DNA from: Roseimicrobium gellanilyticum
GTDB lineage: Bacteria; Verrucomicrobiota; Verrucomicrobiia; Verrucomicrobiales; Verrucomicrobiaceae
Length of the DNA stretch: 64,000 nt
Direction: 5' to 3'
Assembly: GCF_003315205.1 (NCBI RefSeq)
Contig: NZ_QNRR01000005.1
Span: 1-64,000 of the forward strand
Shown here: piece by piece, positions 25,240 through 35,100 of the stretch
Layout of the letters: the number at the start of each line of letters is the position of its first letter
How positions within the stretch are numbered: the first letter of the stretch is position 1
Notes under the pieces: generated by a model
What the model was told of the DNA's origin: nothing
Seen by the model: only the letters and a program-made list of their open reading frames with translations
The model's database searches: none
Position numbers and translations under genes: made by a program

Positions 25240-27123
25240 GTGCCACCGTACTCCCGAAGCCCGTTTGTGCAGACTTCAAGACTCAACACCTTCCTCTATT
25301 TTGGTTTGTTCGTTTGCGTCCTTTTCGTCACGGACGGCGTGCGAGCAGAGGGGGATTGGTGGAAGCCTGCGTGGGCTGTGAGGAAAAAAATGACGCTCGA
25401 TACGAGCGCTAAAGGTGACGGCATCACGGAACCCATCGGCACCGCTCCAGTGCTGCTGCGTCTGCATGATGGCAATTTCCAGTTCGGCCTCGCCAAGGAA
25501 GATGGCAGCGATATCCGCATCATCGCAGAAGATGGAAAGACGGAGCTGTCGTACCACATCGAGCGATATGATTCGCTTCTGAACGAAGCTTTCGTTTGGA
25601 TCAAGGTGCCTGACGCCAAGCCCGATGCACAGGTATCATTCTGGTTGTACTATGGACACGCGGAAGCCGAACGCGCCGATGATGCCAAGGGCACTTACGA
25701 TACGGACACCACCCTGGTGTATCATTTTTCCGAGAACAATGCGGCACCCAAGGACTTCTCCACGGGTGGCAACCATGGAGAGCAGGCAGGCGTTTCGGTG
25801 ACGGGAGCCCAGATCGCCGGCGGCCTTCGTCTCACGGGGCAGAACACCATCAATGTCCCTGCCAGTGCCACATTGAATGCCGCGCAGGGAGCGCCGATGA
25901 CATGGTCTGCCTGGGTGAGGCAATCAGTGCCTGGATCAAATGCCACGATCTTCAGCCGTCGTGAGGGTGCAAACAGTCTCGTTATCGGTGCGGACAATGG
26001 CATCCCCTATGTGGAAGTCACCACCCCGGGCGGAACGCAACGTACGACTGCCGGGGATCCTCTGCCACCCAATGCCTGGAAGCACCTTGCGGTGGTGGCG
26101 ACGAATACCCAGGTCACCTTGTATCTCGATGGCGCCAGCTATGCCACGCTGAGCGTAGAGCTTCCAGCTTTCAATGGTCCTTGTGTCATCGGCAAGGACC
26201 CCGGCGCATCAGGTGGTGTGGCAGGATTTGTGGGTGAGCTTGATGAAATGGCGATTTCGAAGGTGGCACGCTCGGCAGGCTTTGTGAAGTTCGCCGCCAT
26301 GTCCCAGGCTGGTGGTGAGAAGACCGCCAAGCTTCTCACCGAAGGCGCGGATGAAAGCGCAGGAGAGGGCGGGCATCACGAGAACGAACTCGCGAAGCAC
26401 CTTTCACTGCTGAAGGACATCTCCAAGGACCTCACGCTCGACGGTTGGGTCGTGATCTACCTCTGCGGCGCGCTGGCCATCGTCGGAGGCATCGTGTGCA
26501 TCGCGAAGCTCATGTACCTGAGCAAGATCAACAAGGCTACGAAGGCCTTCATGGAAAAATGGGAAGGCCTTGCCGGAGACTTGAGCTCACTCGACCACGG
26601 GGATCCAGAAAACGTGAGCAGTATGGGCGGGCAGGCCAGCAAGAAGGTGCAGAAAGTGCTGAACCAGTCGCCGCTGTATCATATCTACAAGATCGGTTCT
26701 GCGGAAATTCACCACCGCATTTCCAAGGCTGAAGATGGTTACGTGTCTCTCTCAGGTCGTTCCGTGCAGGCCATCCGCGCCACTTTGGACGGGGGACTGG
26801 TGCGCGAGACGCAGAAGCTGAATTCGCATCTGGTGTTCCTCACCATCGGCATCGCTGGTGGTCCGTATCTGGGTCTGCTGGGAACGGTGATTGGGGTGAT
26901 GATCACCTTCGCGGTCATCGCGAAGACGGGTGAGGTGGAAGTGAACTCCATTGCTCCAGGTATCGCAGGCGCGCTGCTCGCCACTGTGGCAGGCCTGGCG
27001 GTCGCGATTCCCTGCCTTTTTGCCTACAGCTACATCAGCACCCGCATCAAGGACGCCGTCAGCGACATGACGGTCTTCATTGACGAGTTCGTGGCGAAAA
27101 TCGCCGAAGTTTTCAAGGACTGA
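25240..27123 (+). CDS. ExbB/TolQ proton channel fused to DUF2341 and LamG domains
   Basis: This 627-residue protein has a signal peptide (to about residue 36, DGVRAEG). DUF2341 (about 45-145; WWKPAWAVRKKMTLDT and FWLYYGHAEA) is followed by a LamG/concanavalin-like domain (about 155-350; MTWSAWVRQS, WKHLAVVATNTQVTLYLDG, GELDEMAIS). A linker leads to an ExbB/TolQ unit (about 395-627) with three membrane helices: VVIYLCGALAIVGGIVC, then the conserved GPYLGLLGTVIGVMITFAVIA, and ALLATVAGLAVAIPCLFAY. Ordinary ExbB lacks the roughly 350-residue periplasmic extension. With ExbD (6 bases downstream) and TonB it should convert proton flow into force on outer-membrane partners. The extension may touch cell wall or exoprotein glycans; that is inference. 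Confidence 0.9.
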   Translation: MPPYSRSPFVQTSRLNTFLYFGLFVCVLFVTDGVRAEGDWWKPAWAVRKKMTLDTSAKGDGITEPIGTAPVLLRLHDGNFQFGLAKEDGSDIRIIAEDGKTELSYHIERYDSLLNEAFVWIKVPDAKPDAQVSFWLYYGHAEAERADDAKGTYDTDTTLVYHFSENNAAPKDFSTGGNHGEQAGVSVTGAQIAGGLRLTGQNTINVPASATLNAAQGAPMTWSAWVRQSVPGSNATIFSRREGANSLVIGADNGIPYVEVTTPGGTQRTTAGDPLPPNAWKHLAVVATNTQVTLYLDGASYATLSVELPAFNGPCVIGKDPGASGGVAGFVGELDEMAISKVARSAGFVKFAAMSQAGGEKTAKLLTEGADESAGEGGHHENELAKHLSLLKDISKDLTLDGWVVIYLCGALAIVGGIVCIAKLMYLSKINKATKAFMEKWEGLAGDLSSLDHGDPENVSSMGGQASKKVQKVLNQSPLYHIYKIGSAEIHHRISKAEDGYVSLSGRSVQAIRATLDGGLVRETQKLNSHLVFLTIGIAGGPYLGLLGTVIGVMITFAVIAKTGEVEVNSIAPGIAGALLATVAGLAVAIPCLFAYSYISTRIKDAVSDMTVFIDEFVAKIAEVFKD

Positions 27124-27129
27124 GCCGCC

Positions 27130-27528
27130 ATGCAAGCTGACTCCGGCAAATCCTATGATGATATCAACGTCACACCGATGGTGGACCTCTACCTGGTGCT
27201 GCTGCTGATCTTCATCATCATGACCACGGCTGGTGTGCAGGGCACCAAGGTAAACCTTCCCAAGGCAAGCTCCGCTTCCAAGATGGATGCGCCAAAAAGC
27301 CAGGCCATCACGGTGAACAACGAGGGCAAGGTGTTCTTGAACACCGTCCCGGTATCACTGGAGGAACTGGAGCAGAAGCTTGCCGCCATCAAGGCAAAGA
27401 CCCCCGAGTTTCCCGTCGTCGTCCGCGGCGACAGCCAGACGCAATATCAAATGATCATGAACGTGCTGGACGTTCTTGGTCGCTCTGGCATCACCCAGAT
27501 CGGACTCGCCACCCAGGCACCGAAGTGA
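27130..27528 (+). CDS. exbD: ExbD/TolR-type energy transducer
   Basis: This 132-residue protein has a short cytoplasmic N-terminus with DDINVTPMVDL, one membrane helix (YLVLLLIFIIMTTA) carrying the essential Asp just at its start, and a periplasmic domain ending in GRSGITQIGLATQ. The INVTPMVD block is diagnostic of ExbD/TolR. It starts 6 bases after the ExbB-fusion gene and 24 bases before the TonB-like gene, so the three form an energy-coupling complex in the inner membrane. Confidence 0.93.
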   Translation: MQADSGKSYDDINVTPMVDLYLVLLLIFIIMTTAGVQGTKVNLPKASSASKMDAPKSQAITVNNEGKVFLNTVPVSLEELEQKLAAIKAKTPEFPVVVRGDSQTQYQMIMNVLDVLGRSGITQIGLATQAPK

Positions 27529-27552
27529 GGCATCTCTCCCCACGACTGCCTC

Positions 27553-28410
27553 ATGAGTGAAGGTCCTGACATCCTTGAAGTGCGGCGCGACGGCACGGGC
27601 AACCGTGGGCGGGCGGGAAAAGATTCTCACTCTGGCGAAGCAACCGCCAACCGCCAACCGCCGCCGCGCGCCTCCGCTACGGTGAAGAGGCCGCCAGTGG
27701 AGGACGAGGCCGAGGAAGGCTTCTTTGCGAAGCACAAGATGAAGCTCATTTTCGGCGTGCTGGTGCTCGCTGGTGGCGGGTTCATGACCACCCAGATGAT
27801 GGGACCGAAGGAGGCTCCCAAGCCCGCGCCGAAGGAACGCATGTTCAGCATCGCGCTTCCGCCGCCACCACCACCACCGCCGCCGCCACCTCCTCCGCCC
27901 AAGATTCAGCAGCCGAAGGAGGAGCCCGAGGAGAAGATGGTGGAGCAGACTCCGGTGAATGAACCGGAGCCTGAGCCTGAACCTGCGAAGATGGATGAGC
28001 CACCTCCCGCGCCTCTTGGCACCAATGTGCAGGGCAACGGACCACCAGATGGATTTGGGTTGAGTGGTGGCCGCGGCGGTGGCGGCGGGATTGGAAGCGG
28101 AGATGGTTTGGGCCGTGGGCGCGGTGGCAGCAAGTACGGCTGGTATGCCGCCCAGGTACAGACACGCATCGCGGAAGCCATGCGACAAAACTCCCGCACC
28201 AAGAATGCGAGCATGAGTGTGCAGGTGCGCATCTGGGCGGACGCCAATGGCCTCGTCACACGCGCCACGATAGCCGGCGGCAGCGGCGATGCGGTGCTGG
28301 ACCGCGCCATTCGTGACGAAGTTCTCACCGGCCTCCGTTTGCAGCAACCCCCTCCGGCAGACATGCCAATGCCGATTGTTCTCCGGCTCACCGCCCGACG
28401 TCCGGGCTAG
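27553..28410 (+). CDS. TonB-family protein
   Basis: This 285-residue protein has about 65 polar cytoplasmic residues, one membrane helix (MKLIFGVLVLAGGGFMTT), then a proline spacer with a run of 12 prolines, Glu/Pro repeats, and a glycine-rich segment. The last 90 residues (YAAQVQTRIAEAMRQNSR, VQVRIWADANGLVTRATI, GDAVLDRAI, LRLTA) are a TonB C-terminal domain. It spans the periplasm to contact outer-membrane partners. The cytoplasmic N-terminus is longer than in classical TonB. No TonB-dependent receptor with a plug is visible in the window, so the partner may be the putative porin or the TpsB transporter of this cluster. Confidence 0.88.
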   Translation: MSEGPDILEVRRDGTGNRGRAGKDSHSGEATANRQPPPRASATVKRPPVEDEAEEGFFAKHKMKLIFGVLVLAGGGFMTTQMMGPKEAPKPAPKERMFSIALPPPPPPPPPPPPPPKIQQPKEEPEEKMVEQTPVNEPEPEPEPAKMDEPPPAPLGTNVQGNGPPDGFGLSGGRGGGGGIGSGDGLGRGRGGSKYGWYAAQVQTRIAEAMRQNSRTKNASMSVQVRIWADANGLVTRATIAGGSGDAVLDRAIRDEVLTGLRLQQPPPADMPMPIVLRLTARRPG

Positions 28411-28431
28411 AAGATTCCCCTAAACTTCATC

Positions 28432-30468
28432 ATGCTTGTTGTTGTCACCAAGTTCCTTCGCAAACATCTCCCAATCCTGATCGCAGGTCTGGTTGCCGTC
28501 GGGTCGTCTGGAGCTCTTGCACGGGAGACACAGCGCCTTGCACTGCCCGTGGGCAACGGTGCCGACATGCTGGTTGCCGCCAACACCGCACCCGTCGGCT
28601 CACCGGGAAAGAAAGAGGCACCCACTCCCGCGCCGACCTCTGCTGCCGCTCCCTCTTCCACGCCAGCACCATCTCAGGCTGCCACGGCTGCAACTCCTGC
28701 TCCGGCGGACGATCATTCCGCGCTGCTCTTCGACACCGCGCAGCCACTCGCCTTGAATCCTCCCGGCACGGATCCCGAGCCTGCGCCGGAGCCCATCGCT
28801 TCGCCACGTTCGGGGCCCGCGACACCCACGCAGAACGTCACCATCAATCTGATCAACCGCCTCGTGCAAAAGGGGGTGCTCACTCACGCGGAGGCCCAGG
28901 AACTGATTGCCCAGGCCGAAGCCGATGTCGAGGTCGCAAAGGCGAAGGAAGCCGAGCAGGATGCCATGGCGGTGGATGGCGACACCGTGCGCGTCACCTA
29001 TGTGCCGGAGAATGTGAAGGTGGAGATTCGCGAGCAGCTCAAGGACATGGTGCTCTCCCAGGCGCGCGATGAAGGCTGGGCAGCGCCACGCACCATGCCG
29101 GACTGGGCCAGCCGTTTCCGTTTTTTCGGCGATGTGCGTCTGCGTTATGAGGGGGTCTTCTTCCCGGACGGCAACGACAACACGGGCTCCTTCCCGAACT
29201 TCAATGCCATCAACACCGGCTCACCCTTTGATGTCGCGGGCACCGTCTTCTCACCACAGCACAATGTGGATCAGGAGCGCCAGCGCCTCCGGCTGCGCGC
29301 CCGCCTCGGCGTGGATGTGAATCTGGAGGAAGGATTCTCCGGCGGCATCCGCATCGCCACTGGCGAAAACAACAGTCCCGCTTCCACCAATCAGACGCTG
29401 GGTGGGTCAGGGGGAAACTTCAGCAAGTATTCCATCTGGCTCGACCGGGGATTCATGAAGTACGAGTATGGTGGTGGGCACGACTGGGGTGTCGCTTTCC
29501 TCTTTGGTCGCTTTGACAATCCGTTCTTCACCACCAGCCAGATCCTCTGGGATGAGGACGTGGGTTTTGACGGCGTGGCGGCTCAACTTCGCGTGCCGCT
29601 CAACGAGAGCCTTTCCGTCTTCGTGAATGGGGGTGCATTCCCCATCTTCAACACGGACTTCAATTTCTCCTCGAACCAGCCGGCGAAGTTTGAGAGTGAG
29701 GACAAGTGGCTCTACGCTGCGCAGGTCGGCATCGAGTTCAAGCATGACAAGGACTTCGCTGCGAAGGTGGCCGCTGCTTACTATGACTTCAACAGCGTGG
29801 AGGGCCGTCTCTCCACGCCCTACATCCCGCTGACGAGTTCGGATGCCAGCGATGCGGACAACAGCCGTCCTTCGTTTGCGCAGAAGGGCAATACCTATCG
29901 CCCGATTCGCGATATCATTCCGAGCCCGCTCAACGACTTCGGTACCAGCAAGCAGTTCCAGTACTTCGGCCTGGCCACACCATTCAAGGTGGCAGCGTAC
30001 TCTGCGCGACTGGACTTCAATCACTTCGAGCCATTCCAGGTGTCACTGCTGGGTGAGTACGCGAAGAACATGGACTTCGATGGAGAGTCCATCAATGAGG
30101 TGGCGGTGAACAACCGCGGTCCCGTGCCTGTGGATGACTCCGGCATTCCCACAGGAGTGGGTGACTTTGAAGGTGGAGACACCGCATGGAACGTGGGTCT
30201 CATCGTGGGCAAGGCGGTATTCCAGGAAGCAGGCGATTGGAACCTGAGCGTGGGCTATCGTTACGTGGAATCAGACGCGGTGGTGGATGCCTTCACCGAT
30301 TCCGATTTCGCCGTCGGCGGCACGAATGTGAAAGGCTACACGCTGGGTGCGGCTCTCGCGCTCTCCTCCCGTGTCAGTGTCAGTGTCCGCTGGATGGGCG
30401 CCACGCAGATCGCTGGCCCGCCGCTTAAGAGTGATGTCGTGCTCTTTGACCTCTCCGCAAAATTCTAA
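28432..30468 (+). CDS. Putative outer-membrane porin (Porin_5-like)
   Basis: This 678-residue protein has an N-terminal signal (LRKHLPILIAGLVAVGSSGALA), an Ala/Pro/Thr-rich linker, a helical pair (INLINRLVQKGVLTHAEAQE, probably a trimerisation or peptidoglycan-contact coil) and then, from about residue 220, a beta-barrel beginning FRFFGDVRLRYEGVF. Alternating strands with aromatic girdles run to the terminal FDLSAKF, which ends in phenylalanine as outer-membrane barrels do. It is likely a transport channel for anions or small nutrients. Twenty-one bases follow the TonB-like gene and only 2 bases separate it from the coiled-coil gene. Confidence 0.85.
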   Translation: MLVVVTKFLRKHLPILIAGLVAVGSSGALARETQRLALPVGNGADMLVAANTAPVGSPGKKEAPTPAPTSAAAPSSTPAPSQAATAATPAPADDHSALLFDTAQPLALNPPGTDPEPAPEPIASPRSGPATPTQNVTINLINRLVQKGVLTHAEAQELIAQAEADVEVAKAKEAEQDAMAVDGDTVRVTYVPENVKVEIREQLKDMVLSQARDEGWAAPRTMPDWASRFRFFGDVRLRYEGVFFPDGNDNTGSFPNFNAINTGSPFDVAGTVFSPQHNVDQERQRLRLRARLGVDVNLEEGFSGGIRIATGENNSPASTNQTLGGSGGNFSKYSIWLDRGFMKYEYGGGHDWGVAFLFGRFDNPFFTTSQILWDEDVGFDGVAAQLRVPLNESLSVFVNGGAFPIFNTDFNFSSNQPAKFESEDKWLYAAQVGIEFKHDKDFAAKVAAAYYDFNSVEGRLSTPYIPLTSSDASDADNSRPSFAQKGNTYRPIRDIIPSPLNDFGTSKQFQYFGLATPFKVAAYSARLDFNHFEPFQVSLLGEYAKNMDFDGESINEVAVNNRGPVPVDDSGIPTGVGDFEGGDTAWNVGLIVGKAVFQEAGDWNLSVGYRYVESDAVVDAFTDSDFAVGGTNVKGYTLGAALALSSRVSVSVRWMGATQIAGPPLKSDVVLFDLSAKF

Positions 30469-30470
30469 GC

Positions 30471-31226
30471 ATGAAAACGCCGCACCCCCGACTTCTGCTC
30501 GCGATTGTGCCGCTGCTGTTCATCACGGGTTCACTCCCTGCTCAACAGGATGCCAAGGCCATCGAGGCCACCATGGGTCGCATGCGTGATGCGCTGCGGA
30601 ACACGATGGTTCAGTTGCAGACGGCCCAGGCCGAAAACGCCGCCTCCCAGGCGAAGCTGGTGGAGGCTGAGGCCAGAATCACAGAGCTCAATGCTCGCAT
30701 TACATCCCTGATTAAGCAGGCAGATACCGACAAGGCGAACGCCGCCCGCGTGGCAAAGGAACAGGATGCCAGGATCGGCACGCAGGCTACGGAGCTAGCG
30801 GCACTCACTTCCAATCTGGAGAAGTGGAAGACGGGCTACAAGCAGGCCGCCACCGTGGCGAATGATACCGAGGCCAGGCGCGTGAAAGCTGCCGCCAAGG
30901 TGATCGTGCTTGAGCGACGGGTGGCAGAGCAGCAGGTGAAGAACCAGGAACTGCACAAGCTGGGCCTGGAAATCCTCACGCGGTATGAAAAGTTTGGCCT
31001 CGGTACTGCGATTGTCCGTCGGGAGCCCTTCACCGGCATCGCACGTGTGAAGTTTGAAACCCTCATCCAGGACTATTCGGACAAGCTCGCTGACGGTCGC
31101 ATCAAGCCGGAAGATGCTCAGAAGTCTGCCTCCTCCACCTCCTCTCCTCCGGCCTCCGCAACCGCACCGGCCGCTCCTTCCGAAAAGCCCGCGGCGAAAT
31201 CTTCTGCACAGAAAGGAGAGTCATGA
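30471..31226 (+). CDS. Periplasmic coiled-coil protein
   Basis: This 251-residue protein has a signal peptide (residues 1-25, ending SLPAQQ). Residues about 30-165 are a long coiled coil rich in Ala, Glu, Gln and Lys (MVQLQTAQAENAASQAKLVE). A short conserved-looking segment follows (LGLEILTRYEKFGLGTAI, REPFTGIARVKFETLIQDY), and the C-terminus is Ser/Ala/Pro/Lys-rich and disordered. Its stop overlaps the isomerase start (ATGA, 31223-31226). No family is recognised; a periplasmic spacer or chaperone for the export of the giant exoprotein is a reasonable guess from position. Confidence 0.75.
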   Translation: MKTPHPRLLLAIVPLLFITGSLPAQQDAKAIEATMGRMRDALRNTMVQLQTAQAENAASQAKLVEAEARITELNARITSLIKQADTDKANAARVAKEQDARIGTQATELAALTSNLEKWKTGYKQAATVANDTEARRVKAAAKVIVLERRVAEQQVKNQELHKLGLEILTRYEKFGLGTAIVRREPFTGIARVKFETLIQDYSDKLADGRIKPEDAQKSASSTSSPPASATAPAAPSEKPAAKSSAQKGES

Positions 31227-32119
31227 AGGCCCATCTCCTTCTGATGTCGCTGCTGCTGTTGCCCGCCGGCTCCCTGCTGGCAGCACCGCCTGCCGATGAC
31301 CTGATACTGGGAAGTGTGGCCACCCACCAGGTGCAGTTCAAGGATATCCGCGCGTCACTCGCGGCCTTGCCGAAGTACGAACGCGAAACAGCCATGCAGG
31401 ATCCGGCATTGCTTGGCCAGATGGTTCGTTCTCTACTCGTGCAGAAGCTCGTGCTTGAGCGTGCTGCAAAGGAGAATTGGGAACAGAGCCCCGAGATCAC
31501 GGCCTATGTCGCGCGCATGCGTGAGACCGCGATCTCTGAAAGCTATCTGCAATCCACCTGCGCTGTCCCTGAGACTTATCCGGGCCAGGAGGAGCTCGCC
31601 GCGGCGTATGAGATCAGCAAGCCGGCGCTGCTCGTGCCACGCAGCTATCGCCTCGCGCAGATCTTCATTTCGAACGCGAAAGACGCGAAGCCTGGTGAAC
31701 CCGAGAAGAAACTCGATGAAGTGCGCAAGATGCTGGCGAAGCCTGGCGCGGACTTCCCGGCCATCGCGACGGCTCACAGCCAGGAGACGAACAGTGCCTC
31801 ACGCGGTGGAGAGATTGGATGGCTCACGGAGAATCAGATTCAGCCGGCGATTCTCTCCCGTCTGCCCGCGCTCTCGCTCAATGCCATCTCCGAGCCCGTC
31901 CGATTGGAGGATGGCTGGCACATTTTGAAGGTCCTCGATGTCCGGGAAAGCTTCACACCGACGCTTGATCAAGTGAGGCCCCGGCTCGTCAGCCAGATGC
32001 GTGCAGAGAAAGCGCGGGCAAATACCCAGGCCTACCTCGCCGAACTCGTTCGAGACAATCCTGTGGCCGTCAATGAGGTCGCGGTCTCGCAACTGGCCAC
32101 TCCCCCCACGAAGAAGTAG
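31223..32119 (+). CDS. Parvulin-type peptidyl-prolyl isomerase (PpiC/SurA-like)
   Basis: This 298-residue protein has a signal peptide (MKAHLLLMSLLLLPAGSLLAA), a SurA-like N-terminal helical domain (LLGQMVRSLLVQKLVLERAA), and a parvulin domain (about 135-235; RSYRLAQIFIS, ADFPAIATAHSQETNSASRG, GEIGWLTENQI, PVRLEDGWHILKVLDVRE). It acts in the periplasm as a folding chaperone for outer-membrane or secreted proteins. It overlaps the coiled-coil gene by 4 bases and sits 17 bases before the giant exoprotein, so keeping that unfolded in transit is its most likely task. Confidence 0.88.
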   Translation: MKAHLLLMSLLLLPAGSLLAAPPADDLILGSVATHQVQFKDIRASLAALPKYERETAMQDPALLGQMVRSLLVQKLVLERAAKENWEQSPEITAYVARMRETAISESYLQSTCAVPETYPGQEELAAAYEISKPALLVPRSYRLAQIFISNAKDAKPGEPEKKLDEVRKMLAKPGADFPAIATAHSQETNSASRGGEIGWLTENQIQPAILSRLPALSLNAISEPVRLEDGWHILKVLDVRESFTPTLDQVRPRLVSQMRAEKARANTQAYLAELVRDNPVAVNEVAVSQLATPPTKK

Positions 32120-32136
32120 CCGACTCACCAGCCCTC

Positions 32137-35100
32137 ATGCGTCACCCGGAAACCCTGAATCCTTCCGGTGTGCGGCGTCCTGCGGGGCGCCTCGCGCTAT
32201 GGAGCATCGTAGCCTGCGTGATGCTTGCTGCGGGAGCCATGGTGCATGGAGGTGACATCCTGCGCGGCGGTGCTGCGAAGCCCAATGCCAAGCGTGCCGA
32301 TGCTGGCGACCAGGCCACTGCGGCGGCGGCGGCACAGGCACGCGCGAATGCGAAGGATGCGCTATCCCGCACCACGCAGGCGCTCAATGCCGCGAAGGCC
32401 ATGCAAGCTGCAGCCCAGGCCGCCGCCACGGCGAGAGGCGCCAACAACCTCGGCCCGGATCCGAATCATCCTGGATTGATGCTGCCGGACGTACCCAATG
32501 GACTTGCCGTGGGCGGACTTCAAGTCGAGCCGGGCGGCGGATGGTCCGGCGCCAGTTTGCCCACACAATCGAGCAGCGCAGGCAAGGTTCGCGTCACCGT
32601 GAAGCAGACTGCATCCCAAGCGTTGCTCAACTGGCGCACCTTCAACGTGGGTCGCAACACCCACCTGTACTTCGATCAAAGTGCAGGTGGTAACGACGTG
32701 GGGCAATGGATTGCCTTCAACAAGGTGAACGACCCCTCCGGCTCACCTTCGCAGATTCTCGGCGCCATCACGGCACCCGGGCAGGTGTATATCATCAATC
32801 AGAACGGCATCATCTTCGGTGGTGGCAGCCAGGTGAATACGCATGTGCTGGTGGCATCGTCACTTCCCATCAGCGGCACCTATGACAGCCATGGCAGACT
32901 CATCTCGGATCCGACAAAGAACACGTTGATCACGCGTGGTCTGCTCAACAATCCGGATGCGCAATTCCTCTTCTCCGCCATGGCCCAGGCGGCGGGAACA
33001 AAGGGCCCTACTGAAGCGTTCACACCACCGCCGCTTCCTGCGAGTGGCAGGATTGGCGATGTGACCGTGCAGGCCGGGGCGCAGATTGTCGCTCCCACCA
33101 CGGCGGCAAATGTAGGCGGCCGTGTCATGCTTGTCGGAGCAAACGTGAACAATGCGGGCACCATTTCCACGCCGGATGGTCAGACAATCCTTGCGGCAGG
33201 TTTGCAAGTGGGCTTCGAGGCGCACCGCAGCAGTGATCCCACCCTGCGTGGCCTGGATGTATACATCGGCGCCGTCAAAGATCCCAATGCCGCATTGCCG
33301 GAATATGCAGGCACGGTGACCAACACCGGCTACATCAGCGCTCCGCGTGCCAACGTCACCTTCGCTGGCAAGACCATCCGGCACCATGGCGCCATCGAGA
33401 GCTCCACATCCGTCTCGTTGAATGGGCGCATCGACTTCGATGCCAGTTACGATGCCCTCAGCAATACCGCGTACAGTCCGATTGACCGTCCGAACATACC
33501 GCCGTTCCTGCGCCGCTCCACCGGCGTCGTGGAGTTGGGTGCGGGAAGCCTTGTGAGTCTCCTTCCGGAATGGTTGAGTGCCGAGACCGTGGTGGGCACG
33601 CAACTGGCGTTGCGCTCGCAGGTCAATATCCGGGGCAAAGTGGTGCACCTTGGAGCGGCCTCTTCGATTCATGCTCCCAATGCACTCGTGGCAATCAGCG
33701 CGGGTGTTTGGGACTTCACGCTCAACGGAGATGTCAATGCGACCAGCACCTTTGTGTACTCTGGTGGTCAGATCTATGTGGATCGCGGCGCCATGATCAA
33801 TGTCGCGGGCTCCACGGACATCAGTGCACCGCTCAGCCAGCACATCCTTACGGTGGAATTGCGCGGCGCCGAACTCGCGGGCTCGCCGCTGCAGAGAAAC
33901 AGCATCTTCCGCCAGATAGGTCAGGACAATCCCGACATCACTGTCGATCTGCGCAAGACCGGCATCTACAACGGAAAGACCTGGTACGGCACACCGCTTG
34001 CGGATCTCAGCGGATATCTTGGCCTCATCCAGCGAACCGTCGGAGAACTCACGGTTGCCGGGGGTTCGGTGACGTTGAATGCCGGCGGCTCCGTGGTGTT
34101 GCAGCAGGGTGCGGTGATCGATGTCTCGGGCGGGTTCATCAACTACCAGGGTGGAACGGTCAAAACGACCCGCGTCATGCACTCCGGATACCTGATGGAG
34201 ATCGCGGATGCCACACCTGACATGGTCTACGACGGCATCTTCACCGGACTCTTCTCCGAAGTGCACACGCGTTGGGGCATCACCCGGACATATCAGATTC
34301 CCTGGATGACGGGCGAGCACTATGAGCAGCCGTATATCCACGGTGGTGATGGGGGCAGTCTTGTGATGGGAGCATCCGCCATGGCACTCGATGGCGTGAT
34401 GCGCGGCGCTACTGTCGCGGGTTCACGCCAGCGCGAAGTTCTGCCAAAAGGAAGTGAACTCACTCTGGCCTTCAAGAGCCAGCTCATGCAGCAGCCGGAC
34501 TATCCTTTCGTATCACCGACCCCGCCGGAGATTGTGTTCCAGGAAAACACAGCGCAGACTTCCGTGGGTGCGTTCGAACTGGATGCCTCCGGTGAACCCC
34601 TGCCTCTGCCGGCAGATCGTCTTTCCCGAGTGCTCATCTCGCCCGCGATTTTCACCTCAAACGGCTTCGCCAGCCTGACCATTGAGAACCCGGATGGTGA
34701 TGTCACTGTGCCTGGGAGTGTGCATGTGGTGGCCCCACCCATGGGCGCCTTGAGGATCAGTGCCGCAAACATCACCGTGAATGGCACCATCACCGCTCCG
34801 GGGGGGCTCGTCTCACTGCTGGCCTACAACATTTCTCCCACGGTGACGCAGGCTCTGCAAGATGCAGAGACCCCTTCCCTACCCCAGCCCAGCGTGGGAA
34901 GAGGCTTGGTGACTCTCGGGCCGTCCGCAGTCCTGAACACCGCAGGCCTGCTCGTGGATGATCGGCTCAGTGCTTCCGCGCCCTTGTCCCTCCCGATGGT
35001 GACGGATGGTGGCACGGTGAATATCACCGCCTTCTCGGCAAACCTTTCTGCCGGGAGTGTGATCGATGTTTCCGGTGGATTCGCAGTGAGCAGTACCGGC

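Noticed and set aside
27600-28130. Repetitive CCG/CCA tracts as a simple-sequence repeat or CRISPR-like array
   Set aside because: They encode the proline and glycine spacers of the TonB-like protein; there are no unique spacers.
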